This document shows, piece by piece, positions 26,439 through 35,825 of a DNA stretch of 36,062 nucleotides. This DNA comes from Desulfobacter curvatus DSM 3379. Its GTDB lineage: Bacteria > Desulfobacterota > Desulfobacteria > Desulfobacterales > Desulfobacteraceae. The stretch spans positions 1 through 36,062 of the forward strand of contig NZ_KB893088.1 in the NCBI RefSeq assembly GCF_000373985.1, read 5' to 3'. The translations under genes were made by a program, and so were the position numbers. The notes below the pieces were generated by a model. That model saw nothing but the letters and a program-made list of their open reading frames with translations, made no database searches and was not told the origin of the DNA. How positions within the stretch are numbered: position 1 is the stretch's first letter; each line of letters starts with the position of its first letter.

Positions 26439-27512
26439 TTGAAAACTGTCAATCTTAAAAAGAAATTAACCGGTCTTTTTCTTGTTCTTCTTGGGGTCAC
26501 CCTTGTGTATCAGACAGGGCGGATATTTTTTCTAAAACAGGAACACGAGATTCGAAATTGTGCATATGAAATGGTCAAACAGCTTTTTCCCTCTGCCTGG
26601 GACAGGGCATATGACCAGTACGGGCTGTTTTATTTTAACGGGTCCGGAAAACCCATGCAAAAATGTACTTGGCATGTCGAGTCCGGTGCTGTCATTCTTA
26701 TTCACGGTCTTGATGAACCCGGCTTGATTTGGACGCCACTTGCGTTAACGCTTTACCAAAAAGGTTATCAGGTGTTTTATTTTTTTTATCCGGATGATCA
26801 ATGCATTGATGCCTCATCACAACTATTGGTCGACAATTTATCAACCTTATCCTTTGCCGGTCCCGTTGTGATTGTGGCACACAGCATGGGCGGACTTGTG
26901 GCAAGGCACATGCTGGTTGATCCCTGCATTGATTATGCCGGGGCCAGGGCCCTGAACCGGGTCCCTGAAATCGGTGATCTGATCATGGTCGGAACCCCGA
27001 ACCGTGGTGCGTTTCTGGCAAGATTCCGGCTTTTCATGGAAATCCGGGAACAATGCCTGCTCGCGGCGGGTCACAGATGGAACTGGCTTTCTGCGTTTAT
27101 TGACGGAACCGGGGCGGCTGGTATTGATCTGCTGCCGCAGTCTAAATTTTTGAAGGACCTGAACAGTCTGCCTTATCCTGAAAGCGTACATTGTCACATG
27201 ATCGCAGGGCATATATTTCCTTTGCCTGTGAATATGCCTAAACAAGTTCAGATTACCCATAACCAAATCCTTGAAGATTTACTTCCGGCAGAAAAAAATT
27301 ATTTTTTATCCGTACTGGACAAAATAGGCCTTTGGATTGGTGACGGTCTAGTCTCCATAAATTCCGCCGTTCCTTTTGATGTGCCGGTCACCTTTGTGAA
27401 GGCAGACCATAAAAACATGCTTGACAACTGGTTTTCCGGCAGCTCCCACACCCCTCCTGCCATTCCTGTGATACTTGATATTCTGGACCATCGAAAAAAA
27501 ATAATTAAATGA
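26439..27512 (+). CDS. Membrane-anchored alpha/beta hydrolase, lipase-like
   Basis: A 357-residue hydrolase. An N-terminal helix (about 10-31) anchors or exports it. The catalytic fold has the oxyanion segment ILIHGLDEPG (86-95), the nucleophile elbow AHSMGG with Ser149, and GTPNRG near 185-190. The probable acid is Asp302 in GDGLVSINSA, and the probable catalytic His is His324 in KADHKNM. The order and spacing fit lipases and PGAP1-like esterases. The substrate is unknown. The start is a TTG at 26439 with a weak ribosome site; no better start keeps the membrane helix. Confidence 0.8.
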   Translation: MKTVNLKKKLTGLFLVLLGVTLVYQTGRIFFLKQEHEIRNCAYEMVKQLFPSAWDRAYDQYGLFYFNGSGKPMQKCTWHVESGAVILIHGLDEPGLIWTPLALTLYQKGYQVFYFFYPDDQCIDASSQLLVDNLSTLSFAGPVVIVAHSMGGLVARHMLVDPCIDYAGARALNRVPEIGDLIMVGTPNRGAFLARFRLFMEIREQCLLAAGHRWNWLSAFIDGTGAAGIDLLPQSKFLKDLNSLPYPESVHCHMIAGHIFPLPVNMPKQVQITHNQILEDLLPAEKNYFLSVLDKIGLWIGDGLVSINSAVPFDVPVTFVKADHKNMLDNWFSGSSHTPPAIPVILDILDHRKKIIK

Positions 27513-27604
27513 CCTTTATGTATATTTCCCAAGGAATGACCTTGTAAAAAGTTCATGGTTTTGGTAAAAAGACTTGTTTATATACTTTGCCTGAAATAAT
27601 TATT

Positions 27605-27647
27605 GGCCAGCCTCTCACCCACCTTTTTGATGTGACGGCTGGCCTTT
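27605..27647 (+). terminator. Hairpin between the hydrolase gene and guaB
   Basis: GGCCAGCC (27605-27612) and GGCTGGCC (27637-27644) form a perfect 8-base-pair stem, extended inside by TCAC (27615-27618) with GTGA (27632-27635). Only TTT follows, so termination would be weak. It could end the hydrolase transcript or act as a leader element for guaB, whose GGAGG site is 32 bases further on. Confidence 0.6.
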
Positions 27648-27690
27648 AAAGTATAAATAAACACCTTTCCTTTCCGGAGGCCTTTTTATT

Positions 27691-29160
27691 ATGTCCAATG
27701 TATTACCAGAACAGGGGCTATCTTTTGATGATGTGCTTCTGCTTCCCGATTATTCAGCCATCCTGCCTGACGAAGTGACCACGCGCACCCGTTTGACCAA
27801 GGAACTTGAACTTAATATTCCCATTGTCAGCGCGGCCATGGATACGGTGACCGAATCAGATACGGCCATCAGTATGGCCCGGGCCGGTGGTTTGGGGTTC
27901 ATCCACAGAAACCTGAGCATCGCCGAGCAGGTGGTTGAAGTGGACCGGGTTAAAAAAAGCGAAAGCGGCATGATTGTTGACCCTGTAACCGTCCATCCCG
28001 ATGCCACCATATCCGATGTGCTGGGCATTATGGCCAAATACCGGATTTCAGGTATTCCGGTTGTGGAAGGCGACAAGCTGGTCGGCATCGTGACCAACAG
28101 GGATCTTCGTTTTGAGACCCAGCTGGATAAACCTGCCAGGGCGGTGATGACCAGTAAAAATTTGGTGACCGTGCCTGAAAAATGCACCCTGGAAGAATCC
28201 AAAATCATGCTGCATAAACACAGGATTGAAAAACTTCTGGTGGTGGATACCCAGGGTAAACTCAAGGGATTGATCACCATTAAGGATATCGAAAAGATAA
28301 GAAAATATCCCAATGCCTGCAAGGATTCCCTGGGCCGTCTGAGGGCCGGTGCCGCCATTGGTGTGGGATCCGACATGATGGAACGTGTGGAAGCGCTTCT
28401 GACTGCCGGGGCTGATGCCCTGGTCATTGACACCTCCCATGGCCATTCCAAAAATGTGATCACTGCAATTGAGCGCATCAAGGCAGCATTCCCCGCCTGC
28501 CAGCTCATTGCCGGTAATGTGGCCACCGAGGCCGGGGCAAAGGCATTGATTGATGCCGGTGTTGATGCCGTTAAAATCGGCATTGGCCCGGGCTCCATAT
28601 GTACCACCCGTATTGTTGCAGGTGTCGGTGTGCCCCAGCTTACTGCTGTGATGAATTGTGCCGATATCTCAAGGAAAACCGGCGTCCCCCTGATTGCCGA
28701 CGGCGGGATCAAGTATTCCGGAGATGTCTCTAAAGCCTTGGGGGCCGGAGCCCATTCCGTTATGCTGGGCAGCCTTTTGGCCGGCACCAAAGAGAGCCCC
28801 GGCGAAATCGTTATTTACCAGGGACGCTCATATAAAGCCTACCGTGGCATGGGGTCTGTGGAAGCCATGAAAAAAGGCAGTTCCGACAGATATTATCAGA
28901 AAGACACCGGTGAAAATGAAGAGCTGGTTCCCGAAGGCATTGTGGGCCGGATTCCCTACCGGGGAACCATTCGTGAGAATATTGTTCAGATGATCGGCGG
29001 GCTTAAGGCCGGCATGGGATATCTTGGCGCGGCGACCATTAGCGAATTGCACCAAAAGGCCAAATTTGTCCGGATCACTGCGGCCGGATTAAAGGAAAGC
29101 CATGTCCATGATGTTGCCATCACCAAGGAAGCACCCAATTACAGAGTAGAAAGCAATTAA
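27691..29160 (+). CDS. guaB: Inosine-5'-monophosphate dehydrogenase
   Basis: GuaB oxidises IMP to XMP with NAD+, the committed step of guanine nucleotide synthesis. The TIM barrel starts with SFDDVLLLPDYS and is interrupted by two CBS domains (about 93-145 and 153-205). The active-site loop GIGPGSICTTR carries the catalytic Cys304. The flap (YRGMGS, then EGIVGRIPYRG) is present. The 489-residue length is typical. GGAGG lies 10 bases before the ATG. The dnaE start is 6 bases after the stop, which suggests co-transcription. Confidence 0.97.
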   Translation: MSNVLPEQGLSFDDVLLLPDYSAILPDEVTTRTRLTKELELNIPIVSAAMDTVTESDTAISMARAGGLGFIHRNLSIAEQVVEVDRVKKSESGMIVDPVTVHPDATISDVLGIMAKYRISGIPVVEGDKLVGIVTNRDLRFETQLDKPARAVMTSKNLVTVPEKCTLEESKIMLHKHRIEKLLVVDTQGKLKGLITIKDIEKIRKYPNACKDSLGRLRAGAAIGVGSDMMERVEALLTAGADALVIDTSHGHSKNVITAIERIKAAFPACQLIAGNVATEAGAKALIDAGVDAVKIGIGPGSICTTRIVAGVGVPQLTAVMNCADISRKTGVPLIADGGIKYSGDVSKALGAGAHSVMLGSLLAGTKESPGEIVIYQGRSYKAYRGMGSVEAMKKGSSDRYYQKDTGENEELVPEGIVGRIPYRGTIRENIVQMIGGLKAGMGYLGAATISELHQKAKFVRITAAGLKESHVHDVAITKEAPNYRVESN

Positions 29161-29166
29161 ATTCCT

Positions 29167-32100
29167 ATGACTGATACTCAGGATACTCCCTTTTATCACC
29201 TGCATCTTCACACCGAGTACTCCTTGCTTGACGGGGCAATCCGGTTAAATGACCTGATGACAAGATGTACGGAATACGGCATGGATGCCGTGTCCATAAC
29301 AGACCACGGTACCATGTTCGGTGTGGCCGAGTTTTATGAAAAAGCCCAAAAAGCCGGCATTAAACCCATACTGGGCTGCGAAGTCTATGTGGCGCCTAGA
29401 ACCTTAAATGATCGGACCCAACTGGATCGAAAAGGGTTAAGTCATCTGGTGCTTTTGGCCAAGGACAGGGAAGGGTACACCAATCTTTGCAAGCTGGTAT
29501 CCGTGGCCCAACTCAAGGGGTTTTATTTCAAGCCCAGAATTGACAAAGAACTTCTAGCCGAACATGCCAAGGGGCTTGTGGGGCTCTCCGCCTGCTTGAA
29601 AGGGGATATCCCCCAGGCCATTCTGGCAGGGGACCTGGCAAAAGCAGATGACCTGGCACGGTTTTATCTTGATACACTGGGTGAAGGGAACTTTTTTCTT
29701 GAAGTCCAGGAAAACGGCATGCCGATCCAGCACCGTGTAAATGACGGACTGCTGGAGATGAGCAAGCGTCTTTCCATTCCCATGGTGGCAACCAATGACT
29801 GCCATTACCTGTCCAATGGCGATGCCAAAGCCCATGAAATTCTTTTGTGCATCCAGACCGGTGATACCTTTGACAATGCCGACCGGTTTAAATTTGATTC
29901 CGACCAGCTTTATTTCAAGTCCAGACAGGAGATGGCCGATTCCCTGGGCCATTTTCCCGATGCCATTGCCAATACAAAGCTGATCGCAGATATGTGCGAA
30001 GTGGATTTCGGTAAGAAGACCTATCATTTCCCGCGATATGATCTTGGCGATGGGTTGTCCGAGGACGAACTGTTTAAAAAGCTTGCCATGGAAGGCTTTG
30101 AAGAACGCCTTGCCAAAATCAAGAAAAAGAATCCTGGCATTGATGAGCAGGTCTACAGGGAGCGGATTAAGTACGAGATTGACATTATCCTTGAAATGGG
30201 ATTCCCGGGCTACTTTCTTATTGTGGCCGACTTCATCGGCCATGCACGAAAAATCGGGGTGCCGGTGGGGCCGGGCAGGGGGTCTGCGGCCGGCTCCATG
30301 GTGGCATACTCCATGGGCATCACCGCCCTTGATCCCATTGAACACGGGCTGATTTTTGAACGGTTTCTAAACCCGGCCCGTATCTCCATGCCTGATATTG
30401 ACGTGGATTTCTGCATTGAAGGCAGAGAGCATGTCTATGACTATACGGTTGAGCGGTACGGAGGCCCAGACTATGTGTGCCAGATCATCACCTTTGGAAA
30501 ACTCAAAGCCAAGGCCGTGATCCGGGATGTGGGAAGGGCTTTGGGCGTTCCCCTTTCCGAGGTGGACGAAGTGGCCAAGATGATCCCTGACAATGCCAAG
30601 AATTTAAAAAAGGCATTGGACGAGGTGCCGGCCATCCGGGATAAATGCAGCGAAACTGACGTTAAAACCCAGATGCTGGACGTTGCCATGCTGCTCGAAG
30701 GATTGCCCCGGCACGCATCCACCCATGCTGCAGGGGTTGTGGTTTCCGACAAGCCTTTGTGTGAATATCTGCCGCTGTTCAAGGGAAAAGATGGTGAAAC
30801 CATTACCCAGTTTGACATGAATTTCACTGAAAAACAGGGTTTGGTTAAATTTGACTTTTTAGGCCTTCGAAACCTGACCGTCATTAAAAACTGTATTGCC
30901 CTGATCGAAAAACAGGGTGATACGCCGCCGGATCTTCTGCACCTGGATTATTCAGATCAAAAAACATTTGAACTTTTGCAAAATTCCGATACCACCGGGG
31001 TGTTCCAGCTTGAAAGTTCGGGTATGAAGGAACTGATCTCCAGGCTCAAACCGGCCAGTTTTTCAGACATTGTGGCCCTGGTGGCCCTTTACCGGCCAGG
31101 ACCCTTGGATTCGGGTATGGCAGACAGCTACGTGGAACGAAAGCATGGCCGGGAACCTGTGGTGTATCAGTTCCCTGAGCTTGAGCCTGTGTTAGAAGAG
31201 ACCTACGGGGTGATTTTGTACCAGGAACAGGTCATGAAAATTGCCGGGGTCCTTGCCAATTACAGCATGGCCCAGGCGGACGGACTTCGAAAAGCCATGG
31301 GAAAAAAGATTGTCGCCATGATGGAGGAGCACCGGACTCTTTTCATGAAAGGTGCCCAGGAAAACGGCCATGATCCCAAAAAGGCTGAAGAGGTTTTTGA
31401 TCTTATGGAAAAATTCGGCGGTTACGGCTTCAACAAATCCCATTCAGCCGCCTATGCCCTGATTGCCTATCAGACCGCTTTTCTTAAAGCCCATTTCCCT
31501 GTTGAGTTCATTGCCGCTCTGATGACGTCCGAACGCAGCAATTCCGATGCGGTACTCAAGTACATGGATGAATGCAAAGGGCATAAGATCAAGGTGCTTC
31601 CTCCGGATGTCAACCAGAGTGACGCATTTTTCAATGTGGATAATCATTGCATCCGTTTTGGTCTGGCTGCCATTAAAGGTGTGGGAGACGCGGCCATTGA
31701 ATCTATTGTAGAGAACCGTGAAAAGGACGGGGAATATGCCAGCCTTTATAATTTTTGTGAACGGGTGAACTTAAGCAAGGCCAATAAGAAAGTGATTGAG
31801 GCTTTGATTAAATGCGGGGCGTTTGACTCCACCGGCGACAAACGCGCCCAGATGATGGCGGTGCTTGAGGATGCCCTGGAGCATGGTGCCAGGATTCAGA
31901 AGGAAAAAGCCGATGCCCAGCTGGATCTGTTTGCCGATTCAGGAGTGGGCATTTGCCTGCCCTCCAATATTCCAAGAATGCCGGACATTGATGAATGGGA
32001 GGGCAAGGTTTTACTGGAGCTGGAAAAAGAAGCGCTTGGGTTTTACATCACCGGTCACCCCATGGATGATTATGCGGATATTATCCGCAAATTTACCAGT

Positions 32101-32697
32101 GTTAATACGGTCACGCTTCAAGATGTTCAAGATGAAAAAATGATTCGCATCGCCGGGAATCTGAAGGTGCAGAAGATTCATAAAACCAAAAAAGGGGACT
32201 TGATGGCTTTTTGCAACATTGAGGACCAGTATTCAACCGTAGAACTGGTTGTATTTCCCAATCTGTATGCCAGGACCCATACGTTTTTGTCCCAGGAGCA
32301 GGTGGTCATTGTTGAAGCTGAGGTCCAGAGAAAAGAGAACACCGTTAAACTGATCGGCGAAGCGATTGTGCCTGTAACCCAGGCCGAAACCCTTTGGGCT
32401 GCCGGGATTGTCATGCAAGTGGATACCAAGCTTCATAAAACGGATGTGCTTGATCAGCTCAAACCTGTGATCGAGCGGTATCCCGGTAATTGCGTCTCCT
32501 TGTTCAATATTCACATTGATTCGGAACATCCCGATGTGATGGTGAAATTATCGGACGAGTACAAGTCCGATGCTTGTCCCGGTCTTTTCCAGGAGATAGA
32601 AACCATTCTTGGCCCGGGCTCCATCGAAACCCGGTGCGCCCCGGTCAAAGATAAGGTGAAAAAGAAAAAACGCTGGCCAAGAAAACAGCTCACCTGA
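29167..32697 (+). CDS. dnaE: DNA polymerase III alpha subunit
   Basis: This is the replicative polymerase catalytic subunit (type DnaE1), 1176 residues. The N-terminal PHP domain has HLHLHTEYSLLDG (11-23) and SITDHGTMFG, so metal ligands missing in the E. coli PHP domain appear to be kept. The palm has GPGRGSAAGS near 368-377 and the catalytic aspartates in PDIDVDF (Asp410, Asp412). The helix-hairpin-helix and finger regions (YRPGPLDSGM, KSHSAAYA) and a C-terminal OB fold (about 995-1075) follow. The end is very basic (KKKKRWPRK). It lacks a strong ribosome site and probably depends on guaB translation. The last 8 bases overlap the convergent BON gene. Confidence 0.97.
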   Translation: MTDTQDTPFYHLHLHTEYSLLDGAIRLNDLMTRCTEYGMDAVSITDHGTMFGVAEFYEKAQKAGIKPILGCEVYVAPRTLNDRTQLDRKGLSHLVLLAKDREGYTNLCKLVSVAQLKGFYFKPRIDKELLAEHAKGLVGLSACLKGDIPQAILAGDLAKADDLARFYLDTLGEGNFFLEVQENGMPIQHRVNDGLLEMSKRLSIPMVATNDCHYLSNGDAKAHEILLCIQTGDTFDNADRFKFDSDQLYFKSRQEMADSLGHFPDAIANTKLIADMCEVDFGKKTYHFPRYDLGDGLSEDELFKKLAMEGFEERLAKIKKKNPGIDEQVYRERIKYEIDIILEMGFPGYFLIVADFIGHARKIGVPVGPGRGSAAGSMVAYSMGITALDPIEHGLIFERFLNPARISMPDIDVDFCIEGREHVYDYTVERYGGPDYVCQIITFGKLKAKAVIRDVGRALGVPLSEVDEVAKMIPDNAKNLKKALDEVPAIRDKCSETDVKTQMLDVAMLLEGLPRHASTHAAGVVVSDKPLCEYLPLFKGKDGETITQFDMNFTEKQGLVKFDFLGLRNLTVIKNCIALIEKQGDTPPDLLHLDYSDQKTFELLQNSDTTGVFQLESSGMKELISRLKPASFSDIVALVALYRPGPLDSGMADSYVERKHGREPVVYQFPELEPVLEETYGVILYQEQVMKIAGVLANYSMAQADGLRKAMGKKIVAMMEEHRTLFMKGAQENGHDPKKAEEVFDLMEKFGGYGFNKSHSAAYALIAYQTAFLKAHFPVEFIAALMTSERSNSDAVLKYMDECKGHKIKVLPPDVNQSDAFFNVDNHCIRFGLAAIKGVGDAAIESIVENREKDGEYASLYNFCERVNLSKANKKVIEALIKCGAFDSTGDKRAQMMAVLEDALEHGARIQKEKADAQLDLFADSGVGICLPSNIPRMPDIDEWEGKVLLELEKEALGFYITGHPMDDYADIIRKFTSVNTVTLQDVQDEKMIRIAGNLKVQKIHKTKKGDLMAFCNIEDQYSTVELVVFPNLYARTHTFLSQEQVVIVEAEVQRKENTVKLIGEAIVPVTQAETLWAAGIVMQVDTKLHKTDVLDQLKPVIERYPGNCVSLFNIHIDSEHPDVMVKLSDEYKSDACPGLFQEIETILGPGSIETRCAPVKDKVKKKKRWPRKQLT

Positions 32698-33121
32698 TGT
32701 CCGGATTAATAAAGACGGTGCCCGGGTTGGTGAACTGAAGGCGGCTTACCACCCGGACCACCCCGTCAATACTTTTGACCAGATCCTGGGCCATACGGCT
32801 CTGGTATGTATCGGCGACCCAGCCATCGAGATAGACCACACCGTGGCGGACTTTTATGTGGATACCATCCCCATCCACCATGTCATCGGAGATAAATTTG
32901 GATTTTATTTTGGTCATGAGCACCGTATCACTGACAAAAACGACAGGAGACCGGGTGCGATCTTCTGTGTTGGGTTGGTAGTATACTGGTGATCCGGTAT
33001 TTGTGGTTCCACAACCCGGCAGGATGGAGCAAGAAACTAGAAACAAGATACAAGATACAAGAGGGCGAAGCGCCTGCGGCGCCCATTGTAGCTTTAAATT
33101 GTTGGTGTCTTTAGTTTTCAT
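32690..33121 (-). CDS. BON-domain protein, probable lipoprotein
   Basis: A 143-residue protein with one BON domain (about 66-133; VFVSDTVLMTKIKSKF, then VRHGVVYLDGWV and DGVVRVVSRL). BON domains of the OsmY and DolP type bind phospholipid in the periplasm or at the outer membrane. The N-terminus has a hydrophobic stretch ending SILPGCGTT, a degenerate lipobox with Cys37. The ATG at 33121 has no clear ribosome site. The hydrophobic region is encoded partly by a short tandem repeat and a GC-rich inverted repeat (33043-33084), so the original start may have been different. The gene overlaps the dnaE end by 8 bases in the convergent direction. Confidence 0.75.
   Translation of the reverse strand: MKTKDTNNLKLQWAPQALRPLVSCILFLVSCSILPGCGTTNTGSPVYYQPNTEDRTRSPVVFVSDTVLMTKIKSKFISDDMVDGDGIHIKVRHGVVYLDGWVADTYQSRMAQDLVKSIDGVVRVVSRLQFTNPGTVFINPDIR
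33043..33084. repeat. Tandem heptamer and GC-rich inverted repeat inside the BON gene leader region
   Basis: ACAAGAT occurs twice in a row with a third partial copy (33043-33061). It is followed by GGGCG...CGCCC-type inverted sequence (33063-33084) containing GCGCC and GGCGC. The mix of a low-complexity AT-rich tract and a GC-rich hairpin looks like a small dispersed repeat and not ordinary coding sequence. On the minus strand it encodes part of the signal peptide of the BON protein. Confidence 0.55.
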
Positions 33122-33264
33122 AGTTTGTTGTAGCCCAACCTCGGTGAAAGACCAGGTCGGCCATGGCTGATTTTATAAGAAAGTCTGGGTAAGTCAAACA
33201 GATCTTTCAACATTCGATGTGGGCTGAGCCTGGGTGTAGATAGACCAAAGACGGCCCGTGGCCG

Positions 33265-33528
33265 TTATTCAAAATCGTCCAGGTCGAGACCGTCAAGATC
33301 AGAAAGGTCCATGTCCTTTAGGAGATCATCTTCATCGGGAATGATGTCTTCGTCAATCACAACAGGTTGCCCGGTATTGTTTCCGGTTATTGGAACATTT
33401 TCGAAATCCTCTTGTTCATCTGCGTCATGATCTCCAAGAAATCCTGCAATCCCAATGAAAAACAGGTATCCCAGGCCAGCCATATTCAGAAGGATGATAA
33501 TCGTTCCCACGATATTTTTAATCAGCAC
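33265..33528 (-). CDS. Small membrane protein with acidic tail, unknown function
   Basis: An 87-residue protein with one N-terminal hydrophobic helix (about 5-31), followed by a strongly acidic tail rich in Asp and Glu (DEDDLLKDMDLSDLDGLDLD). The start is a GTG at 33528 with AAGG about 7 bases upstream. The short IIxLLNxxGLGYLFFIGI helix plus an acidic tail is coding-like, but I recognise no family. It is not tightly linked to the BON gene (143 bases away). Confidence 0.5.
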   Translation of the reverse strand: MLIKNIVGTIIILLNMAGLGYLFFIGIAGFLGDHDADEQEDFENVPITGNNTGQPVVIDEDIIPDEDDLLKDMDLSDLDGLDLDDFE

Positions 33529-33689
33529 AGTTTGCCTTTTCCCGTTAATAATTTGACGATGGGGACTTAAGTGTTTATATATAATGTTTGATTTTGTGGC
33601 AAGGGCAAAAATTCGGCACGAAATTTGTGATATTGCTTTTACCGAGTTTCAACGCCCTTTACAGTGTAAGAAAATTCAAAGGTTTTTGT

Positions 33690-34457
33690 ATGAGTTGGCT
33701 TGGGAAAATGATTGGTGGTACCATCGGGCTGGCATTGGGCGGGCCTCTGGGTGCTGTGGCTGGGGCCGCATTCGGGCACGCTTTTGTGGACAAAAGAGAG
33801 GATGAATATTTACGTTCCATTCCGGGCGGTAAGCGCACGGGCCTGTCTTCCAACGAAGAGGCCCAGCTGGTTTTCTTTACTGCGGCCTTTTCCATGTTGG
33901 CGAAAATCAGCAAGGCCGACGGCCGGATCAGTGAAGAGGAGATCAAAGTCGTTGAACGCTTTATGGTCAATGATCTTCAACTTGATCAAGCAAGTCGTGA
34001 GACGGCTAAAAATATTTTCAGAAACGCCGTGACATCTTCCCAGAGTTTTGAAGATTTTGCCCGGCAGTTTTATTCGGTGTTCAAATACCAGGCCAATATC
34101 ATCGAGTTGATGATGGATGTTTTGCTCAGAGTCTCGTCTGCTGACGGAAATATCTCTGATGTCGAGGAACAGATGCTGTTGTCGGCATCACATATTTTCA
34201 AATTTTCCCAGTCGGATTATAACCGGCTTCATTCCAGGTATGTTAAAAAATCAGATCCCTATTATGCCATCCTCAAATGTGATGAAAATGCGAGCAATGA
34301 GGAGATAAAAAAGAAATACCGGACCCTGGTCCAGGAGTATCACCCGGATAAAATCCAGGCCAAGGGACTGCCCGAAGAATTTGTTAAGTTTGCCACAGAT
34401 AAATTCACCGAAATCCAGGACGCTTACGAGCACATCAGAAAGCGCAGGGGATTTTGA
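33690..34457 (+). CDS. djlA: Co-chaperone DjlA (TerB domain + J domain)
   Basis: DjlA is an inner-membrane DnaK co-chaperone linked to envelope stress. A glycine-rich N-terminal helix (about 6-30, GGTIGLALGGPLGAVAG) resembles the dimerising membrane segment of E. coli DjlA. A TerB-like domain spans about 52-172 (KADGRISEEEI and SADGNISDVEE) and a C-terminal J domain about 188-255, with HPD at 218-220. The end (GLPEEF...EIQDAYEHIRKRRGF) matches the family closely. The frame is open from 33588, but the ATG at 33690 with AAAGG upstream gives the expected N-terminus and 255 residues. It is the second J-domain protein in the window. Confidence 0.9.
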   Translation: MSWLGKMIGGTIGLALGGPLGAVAGAAFGHAFVDKREDEYLRSIPGGKRTGLSSNEEAQLVFFTAAFSMLAKISKADGRISEEEIKVVERFMVNDLQLDQASRETAKNIFRNAVTSSQSFEDFARQFYSVFKYQANIIELMMDVLLRVSSADGNISDVEEQMLLSASHIFKFSQSDYNRLHSRYVKKSDPYYAILKCDENASNEEIKKKYRTLVQEYHPDKIQAKGLPEEFVKFATDKFTEIQDAYEHIRKRRGF

Positions 34458-34535
34458 TTCGGCCACTATAGTCTGTCGCAAATGAATTGATACCCTTATT
34501 ACAAAATCCAAAATATATGGAAAAGAATTTGTGTA

Positions 34536-35817
34536 TCAAGAGCTTCTGCCCGAAAGGCTTCCGATGAGCATGAGAATACGATATGCGGTAACACTCAAGT
34601 TCACATCCGTATTGATTAATTGCCTGGCCGATTGAAAATAATCATATCTCGCGTCCAGGACATCAAGTAGATCCCTTCTGGAAATACCGAATTGCTCCAA
34701 ATATATTTCAAAAATTTTTTGGCTGTATTCTTTTGCTTTAGCTGTTACCCTCTTTTGGTCCTGGAGTGAAAGATAGGCAGCCCATTCTCCGGAAAGGTTT
34801 TCCTTAAGCTCAATCAACTTATCTTTTCAATTTTCCAGCTGTTGATGTTTTCTTGACAGGGCCGCTTTTACCATCTGCTTATTCTGGCCTCCGTCAAATA
34901 AATTCCAATTGAGGACCATTATTGCTTCGTTTGTATGCTGCCAGGACGGATCACCTTCAAGTTGATCAATGTACCGGCTGCTCAGTTCAAGAGTCACCTT
35001 GGGGCGGTCAATCGCATCCGCCAACTTATATCGCGCATTGAATTCCTTTTGCTTGGCGTTATATATCAACAGCTCCGGATTATTTTTTTCATCCGGTCCA
35101 AGGCATTCTCCAAAGATTCCGGCATCTCAAGAGGTACTTCAGCAAAAGAAAGTGCTGCCGGTTTTGTTCCGGTCATACGCTTATAGGCCATGACGGCCCT
35201 GTCGAGATCCGCTTTGACAATAAACATCTCAGATTCTGCCCTGGCCATCCTGGCTCTGGCTTGGGTTACATCTGCAGTATTGCCGGCCCCCGCCTTTTCC
35301 ATTTCGAAAAGCGAGTCGAAAATTTCTTCGTGGAACAAAAAATTTTTTTTTTGCAAGGGCCGCCAGTTCACGCTGTCGATAGACTTCCAAATGGGCGGCA
35401 ACGGCATTAATAGAGATCAATTGCCTGGCATGTTCAACTTGAAAATCCGCCGTTTCAAGGAGTGCTTTTTTAACAGAGACATTCCGGCTGATTTCTCCAC
35501 CGTCCCAAAGTACCTGGGTCAATGTAAGAGACACATCTGTCAAAGGATCAAAATCCGAATTAGAAGGGTCTGCGCCTGCCCTGCGTGTGCTCACATCACT
35601 ATGCTGTTCCAGACCATACCCAACCATCAGGTCAACGGATGGATAATACCGGTTAAAAGATTGTTTAAGATCCGATTCAGATGCCTGACGATTGTGAGAC
35701 AAGGCTTTTAAATAGGGACTATAATTGATTGCTTCTTGAATTGATTGATCAACCTTGATTTCTTCGGCGGCCACATGGGATGCCAAAGAAATAACAATAC
35801 AGCGGGCGCATTCTCAT
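34536..35817 (-). pseudogene. TolC-like outer-membrane efflux protein, multiply broken
   Basis: Consecutive pieces in shifting frames join into one TolC/OEP protein of about 430 residues: ELAALAKKN + FLFHEEIFDSLFEMEK, then ALDRMKK + NNPELLIYNAKQ, then a WNLFDGG strand and a final LDVLDARYDYFQSA. Lesions, in gene order: a probable shift in the signal-sequence GGG near 35804; a shift in the A-rich tract at about 35343-35352; a shift in the A7 tract near 35084-35090; and an in-frame TGA at 34827-34829. The start was probably the ATG at 35817 or 35811, which restores a signal peptide ending HVAA. The transposase end lies just upstream. As written, no functional outer-membrane channel would be made. 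Confidence 0.78.
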
Positions 35818-35825
35818 TTTCACGG

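Noticed and set aside
27750..28790. 346-residue open frame antisense to guaB
   Set aside because: The plus strand encodes a full-length, motif-complete GuaB; the antisense frame has no family features.
29554..30345. 263-residue open frame antisense to dnaE
   Set aside because: It is opposite conserved DnaE motifs and shows no independent features.
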